NCBI RefSeq assembly: GCF_000758165.1 | Contig: NZ_JNUP01000049.1 | Location: 103,706-167,705 of the forward strand | Length of the DNA: 64,000 nucleotides | From: Spirochaeta lutea | GTDB taxonomy: Bacteria > Spirochaetota > Spirochaetia > DSM-27196 > Salinispiraceae | Reading direction: 5' to 3' | Shown: positions 1 through 8,538 of the stretch, in pieces | Position numbering within the stretch: the first letter of the stretch is position 1 | Layout of the letters: each line of letters opens with the position of its first letter | The notes under the pieces: generated by a model | What the model saw: only the letters and a program-made list of their open reading frames with translations | What the model was told of the DNA's origin: nothing | Databases searched by the model: none | Translations under genes and position numbers: made by a program

Positions 1-1140
1 ATCCTGCTCGAACTGGTTAATCGTTGCGTGGATGACACCGCGTTTAAACGCCATGATGGCGGCTATGGCCTCCACGCCCCCTGCAGCCCCGATGAGATGT
101 CCGACCATGGATTTTGTGGAGTGTACCATGACCTTCTGTGCAATGGTGCTGCCCAAGGCGCGGTTTATTGCAGTGGACTCGGCTTGATCTCCCACGGGAG
201 TAGAGGTGCCGTGACAGTTGATAAGATCAATCTGATCGGTATTGAGTTTGGCCATATCCAGGGCGGCGGTAATCGCCCGGGCCGCTCCCTTGCCCTCAGG
301 ATGGGGAGCCACAAGGTCATGAGCATCACTGGTAAATCCGAATCCGGTTACCTCTGCATAGATGGTTGCACCCCGTGCCTTGGCATGTTCCAGCTCCTCC
401 AGAACAAGCACCCCGGCGCCCTCCCCCATGACAAAGCCATCTCGATCCTTGTCGAAGGGCCGGCTGGCAGTCTGGGGATCATCGTTCCGGCGGCTCAGGG
501 CGCCGATGTTTCCGAAGGCGGCGATTCCCGGTATTCCGGCTACCGCCTCGGTGCCCCCGGCCACCATGGCATCGGCCATGCCCATTTTAATAAAGTTAAC
601 CGCAACCCCCAGAGAATGGTTGCTGGAAGCACAGGCCGAGCTGATGGCGAAGCTCGGCCCCAGGAGGTTATGTTCTTGGCTGAGCAGGGCCGAGGCGCTG
701 TTGGAAATAGCACCGGAGATGTAAAAGGGGCTTGCCATCTCCATTCCCCGGTCCTTGATCCGGGGAATCTGGTCCCAATGGGTCATGAGACCCGCATCAC
801 CGGTTCCGATAACCACACCGCAGCGGTGCCCCATGCGTTCGGTGTCCAAACCCGAATCGCGGATGGCCTGAACACCGGCAATCTGGCTGAAGGTAATAAA
901 CCGGCCCAGGCGGCGCATCATTTTTCTGCTTTTAAAATAATCTGCAGCGTTTTCCGGAAGATCGACCTCAGCAGCAATTTTTACGTGGTACCGGGAAAGA
1001 TCCATGTTCTGAGCAATGCGGGTTCCGCTTTTACCTGCGGTAAGGTTATCCCAGAATTCGTCCACGGTATTTCCGATGGGATTAATGGTTCCGAGTCCCG
1101 TAACGACGACCCGGCGTTCAAATGGATTTATGCTGCTCAC
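1..1140 (-). CDS. fabF: 3-oxoacyl-[acyl-carrier-protein] synthase II (partial, C-terminus off window)
   Basis: Condensing enzyme of fatty-acid chain elongation, which adds malonyl-ACP to acyl-ACP in the cytoplasm. Read from a GTG at 1140 preceded by GGAGG seven bases upstream; 380 codons lie in the window and about 30 C-terminal residues are missing. The Cys-His-His triad of the family is visible: Cys about residue 170 in SSACASSNHS, His in CHGTSTPVGD and His in MVGHLIGAAGG. The N-terminus starts with RRVVVTGLGTINPIG, typical of KAS II. It is divergent from a phosphopantetheinyl transferase, the enzyme family that activates ACP, so the pair fits a lipid-synthesis neighbourhood. Paralogues of this fold serve polyketide synthesis, but nothing here argues for that. 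Confidence 0.93.
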   Translation of the reverse strand, partial: MSSINPFERRVVVTGLGTINPIGNTVDEFWDNLTAGKSGTRIAQNMDLSRYHVKIAAEVDLPENAADYFKSRKMMRRLGRFITFSQIAGVQAIRDSGLDTERMGHRCGVVIGTGDAGLMTHWDQIPRIKDRGMEMASPFYISGAISNSASALLSQEHNLLGPSFAISSACASSNHSLGVAVNFIKMGMADAMVAGGTEAVAGIPGIAAFGNIGALSRRNDDPQTASRPFDKDRDGFVMGEGAGVLVLEELEHAKARGATIYAEVTGFGFTSDAHDLVAPHPEGKGAARAITAALDMAKLNTDQIDLINCHGTSTPVGDQAESTAINRALGSTIAQKVMVHSTKSMVGHLIGAAGGVEAIAAIMAFKRGVIHATINQFEQD

Positions 1141-1245
1141 CTCTGTTCCTCCGTCAGCTGGTTCTAAGATTTGCAAAATCCTACTATACTTTGGGCAATA
1201 AATCAAATTACCGCACCCCGGTGTGCACCCGTGAAGGAATCTGAC

Positions 1246-1941
1246 ATGACCATCGGCGATATTCCCCTTGAGATTTCCCTGATTCAGTATCATGATGAGG
1301 ATCCGGGCAGCTATCAGCATCTTTTAGACCAGGGTGATTTGAATGATTTGCGCAACCTGGCAAGTCCCCGAGCCTTTCGGGAGCTGGGCTGGCGCAGGGC
1401 CATGCTGCGGAAAACCCTGGCAGAACGGACCGGTCAAGCCCCGGATCGCCTGGTTATAATCAGGGGAGATCATGGTAAGCCCAGACTTGAGGGGGCCGAT
1501 ATATCCTTTAATGCCTCCTACAGTACGGGGCTCTTGGCCCTGGTTATGTATCCCGGGGATGCCGGGGAGGTAGGGGTAGATATTGAGTTTCTGGATCGCC
1601 GGGGAGGAGACAACCGGATCCGGCGCCTGGGTGAGGTGGTCCTGCAATTCTTCGGACAGGACGAACAGCAGGTTCTGGGCGAGACCGGACCGCCTGGCTG
1701 TGATGCCTGGCTTGAGGAGTTTTTTCGGCTGTGGACCCGGAAAGAGGCCTTGGTGAAGGCCTGGGGTGAGAGCATCGGTAGTCATGGATTGTTTACCACC
1801 CTGGATAGTCCCGTATTATGGCAGGGAAGGGCCTGGTGGACCGGAGATTCGGTGGTAACCAGAGGGTCGGATCGATGGTGGTTGGGGGTAGCCGGATCCG
1901 GACCGATAACTATGGATACCCGAAACTATAGACTAGTATGA
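1246..1941 (+). CDS. 4'-phosphopantetheinyl transferase (Sfp/HetI type)
   Basis: Transfers the 4'-phosphopantetheine arm of CoA to a serine on acyl- or peptidyl-carrier proteins. The superfamily signature is clear: VGVDIEF at about residues 107-113 (Mg-binding Asp/Glu) and WTRKEALVKAWG at about 162-173. Length is 231 residues, usual for the two-fold-repeat Sfp class rather than the ~125-residue AcpS. The ATG at 1246 is chosen because AAGGA lies seven bases upstream; in-frame TTG and GTG codons further upstream would reach back towards fabF. Ten bases separate its stop from the next gene, suggesting one transcript. With fabF next door, ACP is the likely substrate (inference). Confidence 0.88.
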   Translation: MTIGDIPLEISLIQYHDEDPGSYQHLLDQGDLNDLRNLASPRAFRELGWRRAMLRKTLAERTGQAPDRLVIIRGDHGKPRLEGADISFNASYSTGLLALVMYPGDAGEVGVDIEFLDRRGGDNRIRRLGEVVLQFFGQDEQQVLGETGPPGCDAWLEEFFRLWTRKEALVKAWGESIGSHGLFTTLDSPVLWQGRAWWTGDSVVTRGSDRWWLGVAGSGPITMDTRNYRLV

Positions 1942-1951
1942 GAAGGTACCT

Positions 1952-2926
1952 ATGATACTTGTAACAGGTTCGACTGGGTTTGTCGGGAGGGCGCTTTGCC
2001 GTCGGTTGGCTGAGTTAAATCTGCCCTTTCGGGTGCTGCTTCGGCCCTCCAGCGATCCCAGCAGAGCTCCAGGGGATGCAGCCGGTCAGGTATTTGCCGA
2101 TCCCGGCGATGTTGATTCTCTCGCAGAGGCAGTGCGGGACGTGGATACCATCGTGCACTGTGCAGGAGCGTTGGTTGGCAGGGAGTATGATGACTATTAC
2201 CGGGGGAATGTGCTGTATACCCAGAATCTTCTGGAAGCCCTTAAGCGATCAGGCACGATAGTGCAGAGGTTCGTACTGATTAGTTCCCAAGCCGCCGGGG
2301 GTCCGGCCTCTCCCGAGGGCGAAGCCGAGGTAACCGAGGACGACAAGGCTCATCCCATTAGCTGGTACGGCCAGTCAAAGTTCCATGCGGAGGAGGTGCT
2401 CCGGGCAGGGGCGGTTCCCTACGTTATTTTACGGCCTGTTCCTGTCTACGGACCGGGGGATAGGGAGTTCCTCACGGTGTTTAAGATGGCGAACCGCGGA
2501 CTCATGGTTACCCTGGATGACGGTCAGCAGCTGGTTAATATGGTATATATTGATGATCTTGTGCAGGCTATTCTGCTGGGGATAAACAGCCCCAGGGCCA
2601 ACCGGACCTACTTTGTTTCCGGTCCCGGTTTCTATTCCCAACAGGAGATACTCAATACCTGCAGGAGGGTTGTGGGGCGCGAAGCCTGGCTTGTGTTTAT
2701 TCCGGCCTGGCTGGCCCGGGTAGTCGGCGGGGTGAATTCCCTGGTGGGGCGGTTATTCGGACGGGTTCCCCTGGTGAACCGGGATAAGATCAACGAAATG
2801 CTTCAACGCCGGTGGCTCTGTTCTCCCCGGCGGATCAAGGACGAACTGGCCTTCTCAGCCGCCGTTGATCTAGAGGAGGGGTTTCGACGGACCCTCGCCT
2901 GGTACCGGGAGCAGAACTGGCTTTGA
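1952..2926 (+). CDS. NAD-dependent epimerase/dehydratase (extended SDR)
   Basis: Extended short-chain dehydrogenase of 324 residues. The Rossmann nucleotide motif TGSTGFVG is at residues 5-12 and the catalytic YxxxK is seen as YGQSK near residue 138, with RPVPVYGPGD, typical of sugar-nucleotide or sterol-type epimerases, further on. A hydrophobic stretch (AWLVFIPAWLARVVGGV) near residue 245 could touch the membrane. Substrate cannot be read from sequence. It follows the phosphopantetheinyl transferase by 10 bases and is probably cotranscribed. Its stop codon TGA overlaps a copy of the GAATCACCCC motif. Confidence 0.85.
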   Translation: MILVTGSTGFVGRALCRRLAELNLPFRVLLRPSSDPSRAPGDAAGQVFADPGDVDSLAEAVRDVDTIVHCAGALVGREYDDYYRGNVLYTQNLLEALKRSGTIVQRFVLISSQAAGGPASPEGEAEVTEDDKAHPISWYGQSKFHAEEVLRAGAVPYVILRPVPVYGPGDREFLTVFKMANRGLMVTLDDGQQLVNMVYIDDLVQAILLGINSPRANRTYFVSGPGFYSQQEILNTCRRVVGREAWLVFIPAWLARVVGGVNSLVGRLFGRVPLVNRDKINEMLQRRWLCSPRRIKDELAFSAAVDLEEGFRRTLAWYREQNWL

Positions 2927-2939
2927 ATCACCCCGGAAT
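2925..2939 (+). repeat. GAATCACCCC mini-element at a stop codon
   Basis: GAATCACCCCGGAAT starts inside the TGA stop codon of the epimerase gene. It matches the downstream half of other copies at 28258, 50865 and 56281 (GAATCACCCC followed by GGAA or AGAA). Confidence 0.5.
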
Positions 2940-3000
2940 GAATCGCCCTAGGTAGAACACCGGAAACAGGGGATCCCCCGCGGCCGATCTGGATGAGGGG

Positions 3001-3639
3001 TTATTGGGGGATCTTCGGGGGTTCGCCGCCTTCGGGAACAAAGATGAGGGCTGCGGAGTTCATACAGTAGCGCAGGCCGGTGGGCTGGGGGCCGTCGGGG
3101 AATACGTGGCCAAGGTGGCTGCCCGATTTGCTGTCCACAACCTCTACCCGGGGTGCGAATAGGGTGAAGTCCCCGAGAAGGTGTACGGCTTCGGGATTGA
3201 TGGGTTTGGTAAAGCTTGGCCAGCCGGTTCCCGATTCATATTTGTCATCGGAGTGGAAGAGGGGTTCACCCGTGGCCGCGCTGTAGTAGATTCCACGCTC
3301 CTTGTTGTTCCATAGGGCGTTGTCGAAGGCCCGTTCTGTTCCGTCCTGCCGGAGGATGTAGTAGCGATGGGGGGAGAGGATGTCCTGCCACTCTTCCTCG
3401 CTCCGGGTGATGGGATATTGGAAATCCTCAGGAAGCTGGGTGAGTGTAATTCCGTCTATTTCTTTTGCATTTCTGTTCATGGTGCTTCTCCCTTCAATAT
3501 CCGGGACTGGTGATGTTTTACCCCGGTCTTCCCCCGAACCCTGGGCAGCTGTCTGGATTGGCACTATAATGAGAATCCAAAGCAGTAGTAGCGGAAGCCC
3601 CAGACGCTTAAACCTTATAAAAAAGCTATGGTATTCCAT
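3001..3639 (-). CDS. msrB: Exported peptide-methionine (R)-S-oxide reductase
   Basis: Repairs methionine-R-sulfoxide in proteins. The 212-residue product has an N-terminal hydrophobic segment (LPLLLLWILIIVPIQ, about residues 14-28) and then a full MsrB domain. GTGWPSF is near residue 139 and the catalytic cysteine sits in RYCMNSAAL near residue 193. The zinc-binding CxxC pairs of many MsrB proteins are absent (for example GIYYSAATGE), so this is a zinc-free form. Export to the periplasm is inferred from the signal segment. The gene is divergent from the cytochrome c assembly fusion, which also acts in periplasmic redox chemistry. There is no Shine-Dalgarno site; a promoter ends six bases before the ATG. 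Confidence 0.9.
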   Translation of the reverse strand: MEYHSFFIRFKRLGLPLLLLWILIIVPIQTAAQGSGEDRGKTSPVPDIEGRSTMNRNAKEIDGITLTQLPEDFQYPITRSEEEWQDILSPHRYYILRQDGTERAFDNALWNNKERGIYYSAATGEPLFHSDDKYESGTGWPSFTKPINPEAVHLLGDFTLFAPRVEVVDSKSGSHLGHVFPDGPQPTGLRYCMNSAALIFVPEGGEPPKIPQ

Positions 3640-3645
3640 ACCAAC

Positions 3646-3674
3646 AAGGTACTGAGGAATCGGATTGTGGGCAA
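3646..3674 (-). promoter_or_regulatory. msrB promoter, leaderless arrangement
   Basis: On the minus strand TTGCCC (3669-3674), 17 bases, TACCTT (3646-3651), 6 bases, then the msrB ATG at 3639. Start of transcription is predicted at or next to the A of the ATG. The -10 box keeps the key T, A and final T positions only. Confidence 0.55.
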
Positions 3675-3691
3675 GAAAATGATGGAGACAG

Positions 3692-6600
3692 GTGATTATG
3701 GCTGAACGGAGGATGCGGGGCCGGCTATTCGGTGCATGGGCTCGGGGATTCGGGGCGGTTCTACGAGGTTTTGGATCCTTGAAGCTGTCGGTGGTGCTGT
3801 TAGCCGCTCTTGTGGCGGTGGTGTTTATCGGGACCCTCTATCAGGTTGATAAGGGGGTGTACCTGGCTCAAGAGGTTTTCTTTTTTTCCTGGTTTACAAC
3901 CCAATGGATTATTCCCCTGCCGGGGGGGCAGCTGCTTCTCTGGCTGCTCGGCGTGAATCTGATGGTTTCCCTGGTGGTGCGGCTGCCCAGGGTGAGGCCC
4001 CGATTAGGACTCCTTATTTCCCACGGCGGCTTGGTTGTGCTCATGCTCGGGGCGTTTACGGGATTGTACCATAGCGATTCCTTCATTATGGCATTGCAGG
4101 AAGGCGCAACGGAGGAACGGGTGTATCATCGCTCCGATTGGGACCTGGTGGCCTATGAATTTCCCGGAGGCGGCGAGCTGGGACGGATCGGTTTGGAAAC
4201 TATCCGGGAGGGGCGGGCCGAGCCCATGAACCTGGCGGGGGGGCTTGAAATCACCCTTAGGTTAGAAACCATCTATCGAAACAGCCGCCGGGTTTCAGAT
4301 TCGCAACTGGAAGCACTTCCCCTGGATGATGAGGTAATCCGAAACTTTCCCGGAGTACGCGGCAGGGTGGAGATGGCCGGACGGAATGTACCCTTGGTGC
4401 TTCACGGAGGCGATCAGGGGGTGGCAGTGCTCGGTGCTGTAGAGGGTCTTCAGGGGCGTGAGATTGGTGTATTTCTGGAGCCCAGGTCGGTGGCCCTGCC
4501 CTTTTCGGTGACCTTGGAGGACTTTGAGGCGTTGTTTCACCCGGGAACGGATGTGCCGGCCTCCTTCGCCAGTGATGTACGGATCCAGCATTCCAGGGGG
4601 GATGGTATCGATCTGGAGGCGAGGATATCTATGAACAGTCCCCTTCGGCATGGGGGATACACCTTCTACCAAAGTAGCTACCGCCAGGCGGATCCGGAGC
4701 TTGGGATTGCCAGGGATCTGTCGGTGTTTGCCGTGCGTCGGGACGGAACGGCCTGGCTGCCCTACGCCGGAACCCTAATAACCGTGCTGGGGTTAGTGAT
4801 TCACCTGTTTCAGCGGCTTGGCCGCAGGGGAGGCCGGGGAGGCCGAGGAGGCCGAGGAGGCGGCCGAACGCCCAGGGCCGCCCTCCCGGGAGGCGGCCGG
4901 AACGGAGGCGGTGGTTCTGGAAGGCGGGCTGTGTTCGGTAGCGGTGTTGTAGCGGTTCTGTTGGTGGTAGCGTCGGGGCTTGGGTATGCCCAGACCCCCG
5001 AGGGGGAGGTAGGCGAGGTATTCCCGCCGGGTTCCCCTGGGGGGGATGTAAACCGAGGGGCGACAGAAACCCAGGGATGGCTGGAGGCCCCCGATCTTTC
5101 GGGTTTGATTGTGCAGCAGAGCGGCCGCACCATGCCCCTGGGCTCTTTAGCCCCTGGATTGGTACGGAATCTATCCGGAAAGACCGGGGTAGGGGGCTAT
5201 ACCCCGGAGCAGATCCTCTCGGCCATGATTCGGGGTGAGGATGCCGTTTTGGATGTACCCCTGTTTGTGGTGGATAATCCCGGGGTATTTCCGGTTCTTC
5301 GCCTGCCCTTTGAACAACGGGGGCGGTATTCTTACCGAGAACTCCAGGGGGGCCTGGGTATCCTGGAACAGATTCAGGATGTAATCACCCAGCGGGAGGC
5401 AGCGGGTACGGAGGATGCCTTGGAGCTGGAGTTGATCAGGCTGTACCGCCGGGGACGGTTGTTCGCCCAGGTGTTTGATGCTCCCCAAGACGGGGGGTAC
5501 GGCGATTCTATTCTGACCCTGGTTCCTCTGGAGCAGCGGGTGAGCAATCAGGCTGGGTATCGCTGGGTAGATCCCCGGTCGGCCTTGGAGCTGCTGGACA
5601 GCCCGGGGTACCGGCTGCCGGATGTGGAGCAGGGTTCTCGTTCTGATTCAGGGGAGCAGAGAAACTCCCGGATCAGGGCGCTGATCGAGCAGATGGCCGG
5701 GCTTGATTGGGGTCGCCTGGAGCAGCAGCAGGCTGAACTGCTGAATCTGCTGGGCCTGGAAGACTATAAAATCCGCGGAGAGGTGGAGGCCCTGTACCGC
5801 AGGTTCAATCCGGTGTTCTGGGCCATGGTTTCCACCGGGTTGGGGCTTAGTATCGGCTGGCTTTCGGCCCGGAGACAGCGGGTTATGCCCCAGGGCGGCA
5901 GCCTATCAGGGGATAGGATGTACCGGTTCGGCCGGGTCGGCGAGCTGATTCTGCTCTGGGGTGGAGTGGTTTTTGTGGCGGGGGCATTGGTTCTCCGGGT
6001 GGTTATTACCCGGCGGCCCCCGGTGACCGATTTGTCTTCCAGCGTGTTGTTCGTGGGCGCCACGGCGGTCCTGGTGGGAGCGGTGTTGCGTACCTGGGGG
6101 GTCGGGCGGTTCGGCAGTCCCGGACAGCTGGCGGGGTGGTTTGCCCTTGCCTTGCTGGGGCTGAGCCGATATCTCCTGGGGAGCGGGGATGAGCTGGGGG
6201 TGATTCAAGCGGTATTGGACACAAACCTGTGGCTGAGCGTACACGTTCTCACCATAGCCTCGGGTTATACCGCTGTGCTCCTGGGGGGTATTACCGCCAA
6301 TGCCTATACCCTGACGGCAGTTCTCCGCCCCCGGGCTGACCGGTTTCTCCAGATGCTGTACCGGGTAATGTATGTGAGTCTACTGGCGGGGTTGGTGCTG
6401 AGTTTTTTTGGAACCATGCTCGGGGGATTCTGGGCTGATCAGGCCTGGGGACGGTTCTGGGGCTGGGATCCCAAGGAGAACGGCGCCCTGATGATTGTAT
6501 TATGGACGGCCATGGTTCTTCATATCCGTCCAGCGGGATTCGGGGGGAGTTACGGAACAGCCCTGGCGGCAGGATTCGGGGTTGCAGTGACTGCGTTCAG

Positions 6601-7729
6601 CTGGTTCGGGGTGAACCTCATCGGCCAGGGGCTGCATAGCTACGGGTTTTCGACCCGGACATTGATGCCCCTGGTGGTATCCTTGCTGGTAGAACTGGTG
6701 ATCCTCGGGGTTGGTCTTGGGGGCATGAGGCGGTACCGATGGGCCCAGCTGCTGCCTCGGGAGGTCCTGGGGCGGGTGGACAGTCGAATCACCCTAGACG
6801 ATGAAACCATGCACGTATGGATACGGGTCGGGGCCGCGGATCATGAGAGACTGGTCTCCCAGTACCACCCGGGCCAGTATATGACTCTGGGGCTGGACCG
6901 ATGGGGATCGATTCAGCGTCGGGTTTTCTCCATATCCGGGGTTGATGAGGGACGATGGCGGTTTACCCTTCGTGATTCGGGTAACCGCGGGGTAAGCCAG
7001 GGCTTGATGAAGGCTCCCCTGGGGACACGGGTTGGTGTGCTCGGTCCCGGGGGTGATTTACGTGGGCCTGATCTCAAGGATCCTCCGTCTGGAAAAAGGA
7101 TGATGGCGGTGGTTCAGGGGGTGGGAATCGGTCCGGTGCTTCCCATACTTCAGGGGTTGCTTCCCCGGGGCTGGTCTGCCTGCATTCTCTGGGCAGGGAG
7201 CTGGGAGGATGAGGAGCTCGCAGGCTTATCTAAGGATTATCCCGGAGCTTTGGAGCTCCGGCGCTTTGACGGGACCCACCGTCTGGACCTCGGGGGGGTT
7301 AGGGCTGCCCAGGAAGAATTCCGCATCCCGGACAACCTGGTGCTTATTGTGGGATCCCAGGAGTTTGTGGAAAGCTTTGATGTACCCGAAGCTCAACGTG
7401 AGGCCTTTATCGCTAGTCGAAATTCGGCGGGGGGCGCAGTGCCCATTTCTCAACGGAGCCACATCCTCGGGTTCGCGGGGATATCCCGGACCGTGCATGT
7501 GGCGGCAGGTCAGAACCTGTTGTCCGCCATGGTTGAGGCCGGGGTGGATGCGCCCTTCGGATGTGCCGGGGGCCAATGCGGCGAGTGCAAGGCTCGGGTG
7601 GTATCCGGCAGGGTTGCGATGGAGCTGCCCAATATCCTGGGACGGTCGGTTGCAGGGCCCGGAGAGGATACTCTCACCTGTTCTGCCTACCCCCTGGAGG
7701 ATGTTACCCTGGATTTAAGCGAGGATTAA
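3692..7729 (+). CDS. ResB-CcsA cytochrome c assembly fusion with C-terminal flavin reductase and 2Fe-2S domain
   Basis: System II haem export and attachment to apocytochrome c, in one 1345-residue membrane polypeptide. Residues about 20-380 are ResB/CcsB-like (GSLKLSVVLLAALVAVVFIG, then a large periplasmic part). A Gly/Arg linker (about 375-415) and a second periplasmic region follow. A CcsA/ResC-type haem handler spans roughly 700-1020, with the tryptophan-rich motif WGRFWGWDPKENG near residue 920. After that comes a ferredoxin-NADP-reductase-like FAD/NAD module (HPGQYMTLGLDRW, QRRVFSISG, GVGIGPVLP) and a plant-type 2Fe-2S site (CAGGQCGEC near 1290 and a later TCSAYP). CcsBA fusions are known; the appended reductase is unusual. 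The GTG at 3692 has GGAG four bases upstream; an ATG at 3698 is an alternative start. Confidence 0.88.
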   Translation: MIMAERRMRGRLFGAWARGFGAVLRGFGSLKLSVVLLAALVAVVFIGTLYQVDKGVYLAQEVFFFSWFTTQWIIPLPGGQLLLWLLGVNLMVSLVVRLPRVRPRLGLLISHGGLVVLMLGAFTGLYHSDSFIMALQEGATEERVYHRSDWDLVAYEFPGGGELGRIGLETIREGRAEPMNLAGGLEITLRLETIYRNSRRVSDSQLEALPLDDEVIRNFPGVRGRVEMAGRNVPLVLHGGDQGVAVLGAVEGLQGREIGVFLEPRSVALPFSVTLEDFEALFHPGTDVPASFASDVRIQHSRGDGIDLEARISMNSPLRHGGYTFYQSSYRQADPELGIARDLSVFAVRRDGTAWLPYAGTLITVLGLVIHLFQRLGRRGGRGGRGGRGGGRTPRAALPGGGRNGGGGSGRRAVFGSGVVAVLLVVASGLGYAQTPEGEVGEVFPPGSPGGDVNRGATETQGWLEAPDLSGLIVQQSGRTMPLGSLAPGLVRNLSGKTGVGGYTPEQILSAMIRGEDAVLDVPLFVVDNPGVFPVLRLPFEQRGRYSYRELQGGLGILEQIQDVITQREAAGTEDALELELIRLYRRGRLFAQVFDAPQDGGYGDSILTLVPLEQRVSNQAGYRWVDPRSALELLDSPGYRLPDVEQGSRSDSGEQRNSRIRALIEQMAGLDWGRLEQQQAELLNLLGLEDYKIRGEVEALYRRFNPVFWAMVSTGLGLSIGWLSARRQRVMPQGGSLSGDRMYRFGRVGELILLWGGVVFVAGALVLRVVITRRPPVTDLSSSVLFVGATAVLVGAVLRTWGVGRFGSPGQLAGWFALALLGLSRYLLGSGDELGVIQAVLDTNLWLSVHVLTIASGYTAVLLGGITANAYTLTAVLRPRADRFLQMLYRVMYVSLLAGLVLSFFGTMLGGFWADQAWGRFWGWDPKENGALMIVLWTAMVLHIRPAGFGGSYGTALAAGFGVAVTAFSWFGVNLIGQGLHSYGFSTRTLMPLVVSLLVELVILGVGLGGMRRYRWAQLLPREVLGRVDSRITLDDETMHVWIRVGAADHERLVSQYHPGQYMTLGLDRWGSIQRRVFSISGVDEGRWRFTLRDSGNRGVSQGLMKAPLGTRVGVLGPGGDLRGPDLKDPPSGKRMMAVVQGVGIGPVLPILQGLLPRGWSACILWAGSWEDEELAGLSKDYPGALELRRFDGTHRLDLGGVRAAQEEFRIPDNLVLIVGSQEFVESFDVPEAQREAFIASRNSAGGAVPISQRSHILGFAGISRTVHVAAGQNLLSAMVEAGVDAPFGCAGGQCGECKARVVSGRVAMELPNILGRSVAGPGEDTLTCSAYPLEDVTLDLSED
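4822..4866 (+). repeat. 9-bp tandem repeat encoding Gly/Arg linker
   Basis: Three near-identical units AGGCCGGGG / AGGCCGAGG / AGGCCGAGG with degenerate flanking units. They encode the RGGRGGRGG run between the ResB-like domain and the next membrane segment. Confidence 0.7.
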
Positions 7730-7795
7730 GAGGATTAAGATACCGGGGCAGGCCCGGTTGCTCACCGGTCCGGAGGCCCGGCCCGGAAGGTTTCT

Positions 7796-7899
7796 TAGTG
7801 CGCAAAAGGCTGGAACAATGCATACCCGGGACACAACCCTCAGGCTGAATCCAGGGATACACCGTTACATCTAGCCTGGTTTACAGCCTTTTGCCTAGG
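7796..7899. repeat. 105-bp inverted-end element, copy 1
   Basis: Left end TAGTGCGCAAAAGGCTGGAA and right end whose complement reads CCTAGGCAAAAGGCTGTAAA. It lies in the 254-base gap between the cytochrome c assembly fusion and ilvN, in which no gene is seen. Confidence 0.7.
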
Positions 7900-7983
7900 A
7901 TGTATGTCTCAATCGCGTTATGCGGTAGCGCATTTCCGTGGTTTCTGGTAGTATGAGGCTTCACCATACACAAGGAGCGGGCA

Positions 7984-8466
7984 TTGAAGTCTCAGTCAAA
8001 ACACCTGGTCAGCGTATACGTGCAGGACGGCCCTGGGGTAAGTATTAGAATCGCCTTGGTTTTTGCCCGACGGGGATACAATATTGAATCCTTTGTGGGA
8101 TCCGAGACAAATAAGCCCGGCTTTTCACTGGTAAATATCGTCGCATCGGGGGATCAAGAGGTACTTCATCAGATTATTAATCAGCTGAACCGGTTAGTTA
8201 ATGTACTGGAGGCCCGGGAGATTGATCCGAAACAGACCCTCCAGAGGGAGCTAGTTTTGTTTAAGGTTAATGTGGATGCCGAGCAGCGGCCCGAGGCGGT
8301 GATGATCGCCCAAGCAGCGGGTTGTGAAATCATTGAGGTGCTTCCGGAGTACATTTCTCTGCAATGTGTGGGAACCAGCGAAAAGATTGACGGTGTGGTT
8401 CGCATTTTTTCTGATTTTGGAATTCGGGAACTGATGCGGACCGGAAAGGTTTTTTTATCTCGATAG
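7984..8466 (+). CDS. ilvN: Acetolactate synthase small (regulatory) subunit
   Basis: Regulatory subunit that confers valine feedback on acetohydroxyacid synthase, first step of branched-chain amino-acid synthesis. The product has 160 residues with an N-terminal ACT domain (LVSVYVQDGPGVSIRIALVF, RRGYNIESF) and the usual second domain (ELVLFKVNVDAEQR, IIEVLPEY). The start is a TTG at 7984 with AGGAG upstream; no ATG fits. The catalytic subunit ilvB is not beside it, which is unusual because the two are normally paired. An intrinsic terminator follows directly. Confidence 0.92.
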   Translation: MKSQSKHLVSVYVQDGPGVSIRIALVFARRGYNIESFVGSETNKPGFSLVNIVASGDQEVLHQIINQLNRLVNVLEAREIDPKQTLQRELVLFKVNVDAEQRPEAVMIAQAAGCEIIEVLPEYISLQCVGTSEKIDGVVRIFSDFGIRELMRTGKVFLSR

Positions 8467-8477
8467 GGTAGTGTAAT

Positions 8478-8508
8478 ACGGTCAGGCTGCGGGGTCTGGC
8501 CGTTTTTT
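8478..8508 (+). terminator. Intrinsic terminator after ilvN
   Basis: ACGGTCAG, 10-base loop, CTGGCCGT (one G-U pair) followed by six T. It starts 11 bases after the ilvN stop. Confidence 0.85.
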
Positions 8509-8538
8509 GTATCACGGGTTTTATCAAAAGGAGGTAGT

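Noticed and set aside
28..1167. A plus-strand protein of ~379 residues at the left edge
   Set aside because: The minus strand of this stretch encodes FabF with all catalytic motifs; the plus-strand frame has no recognisable features.
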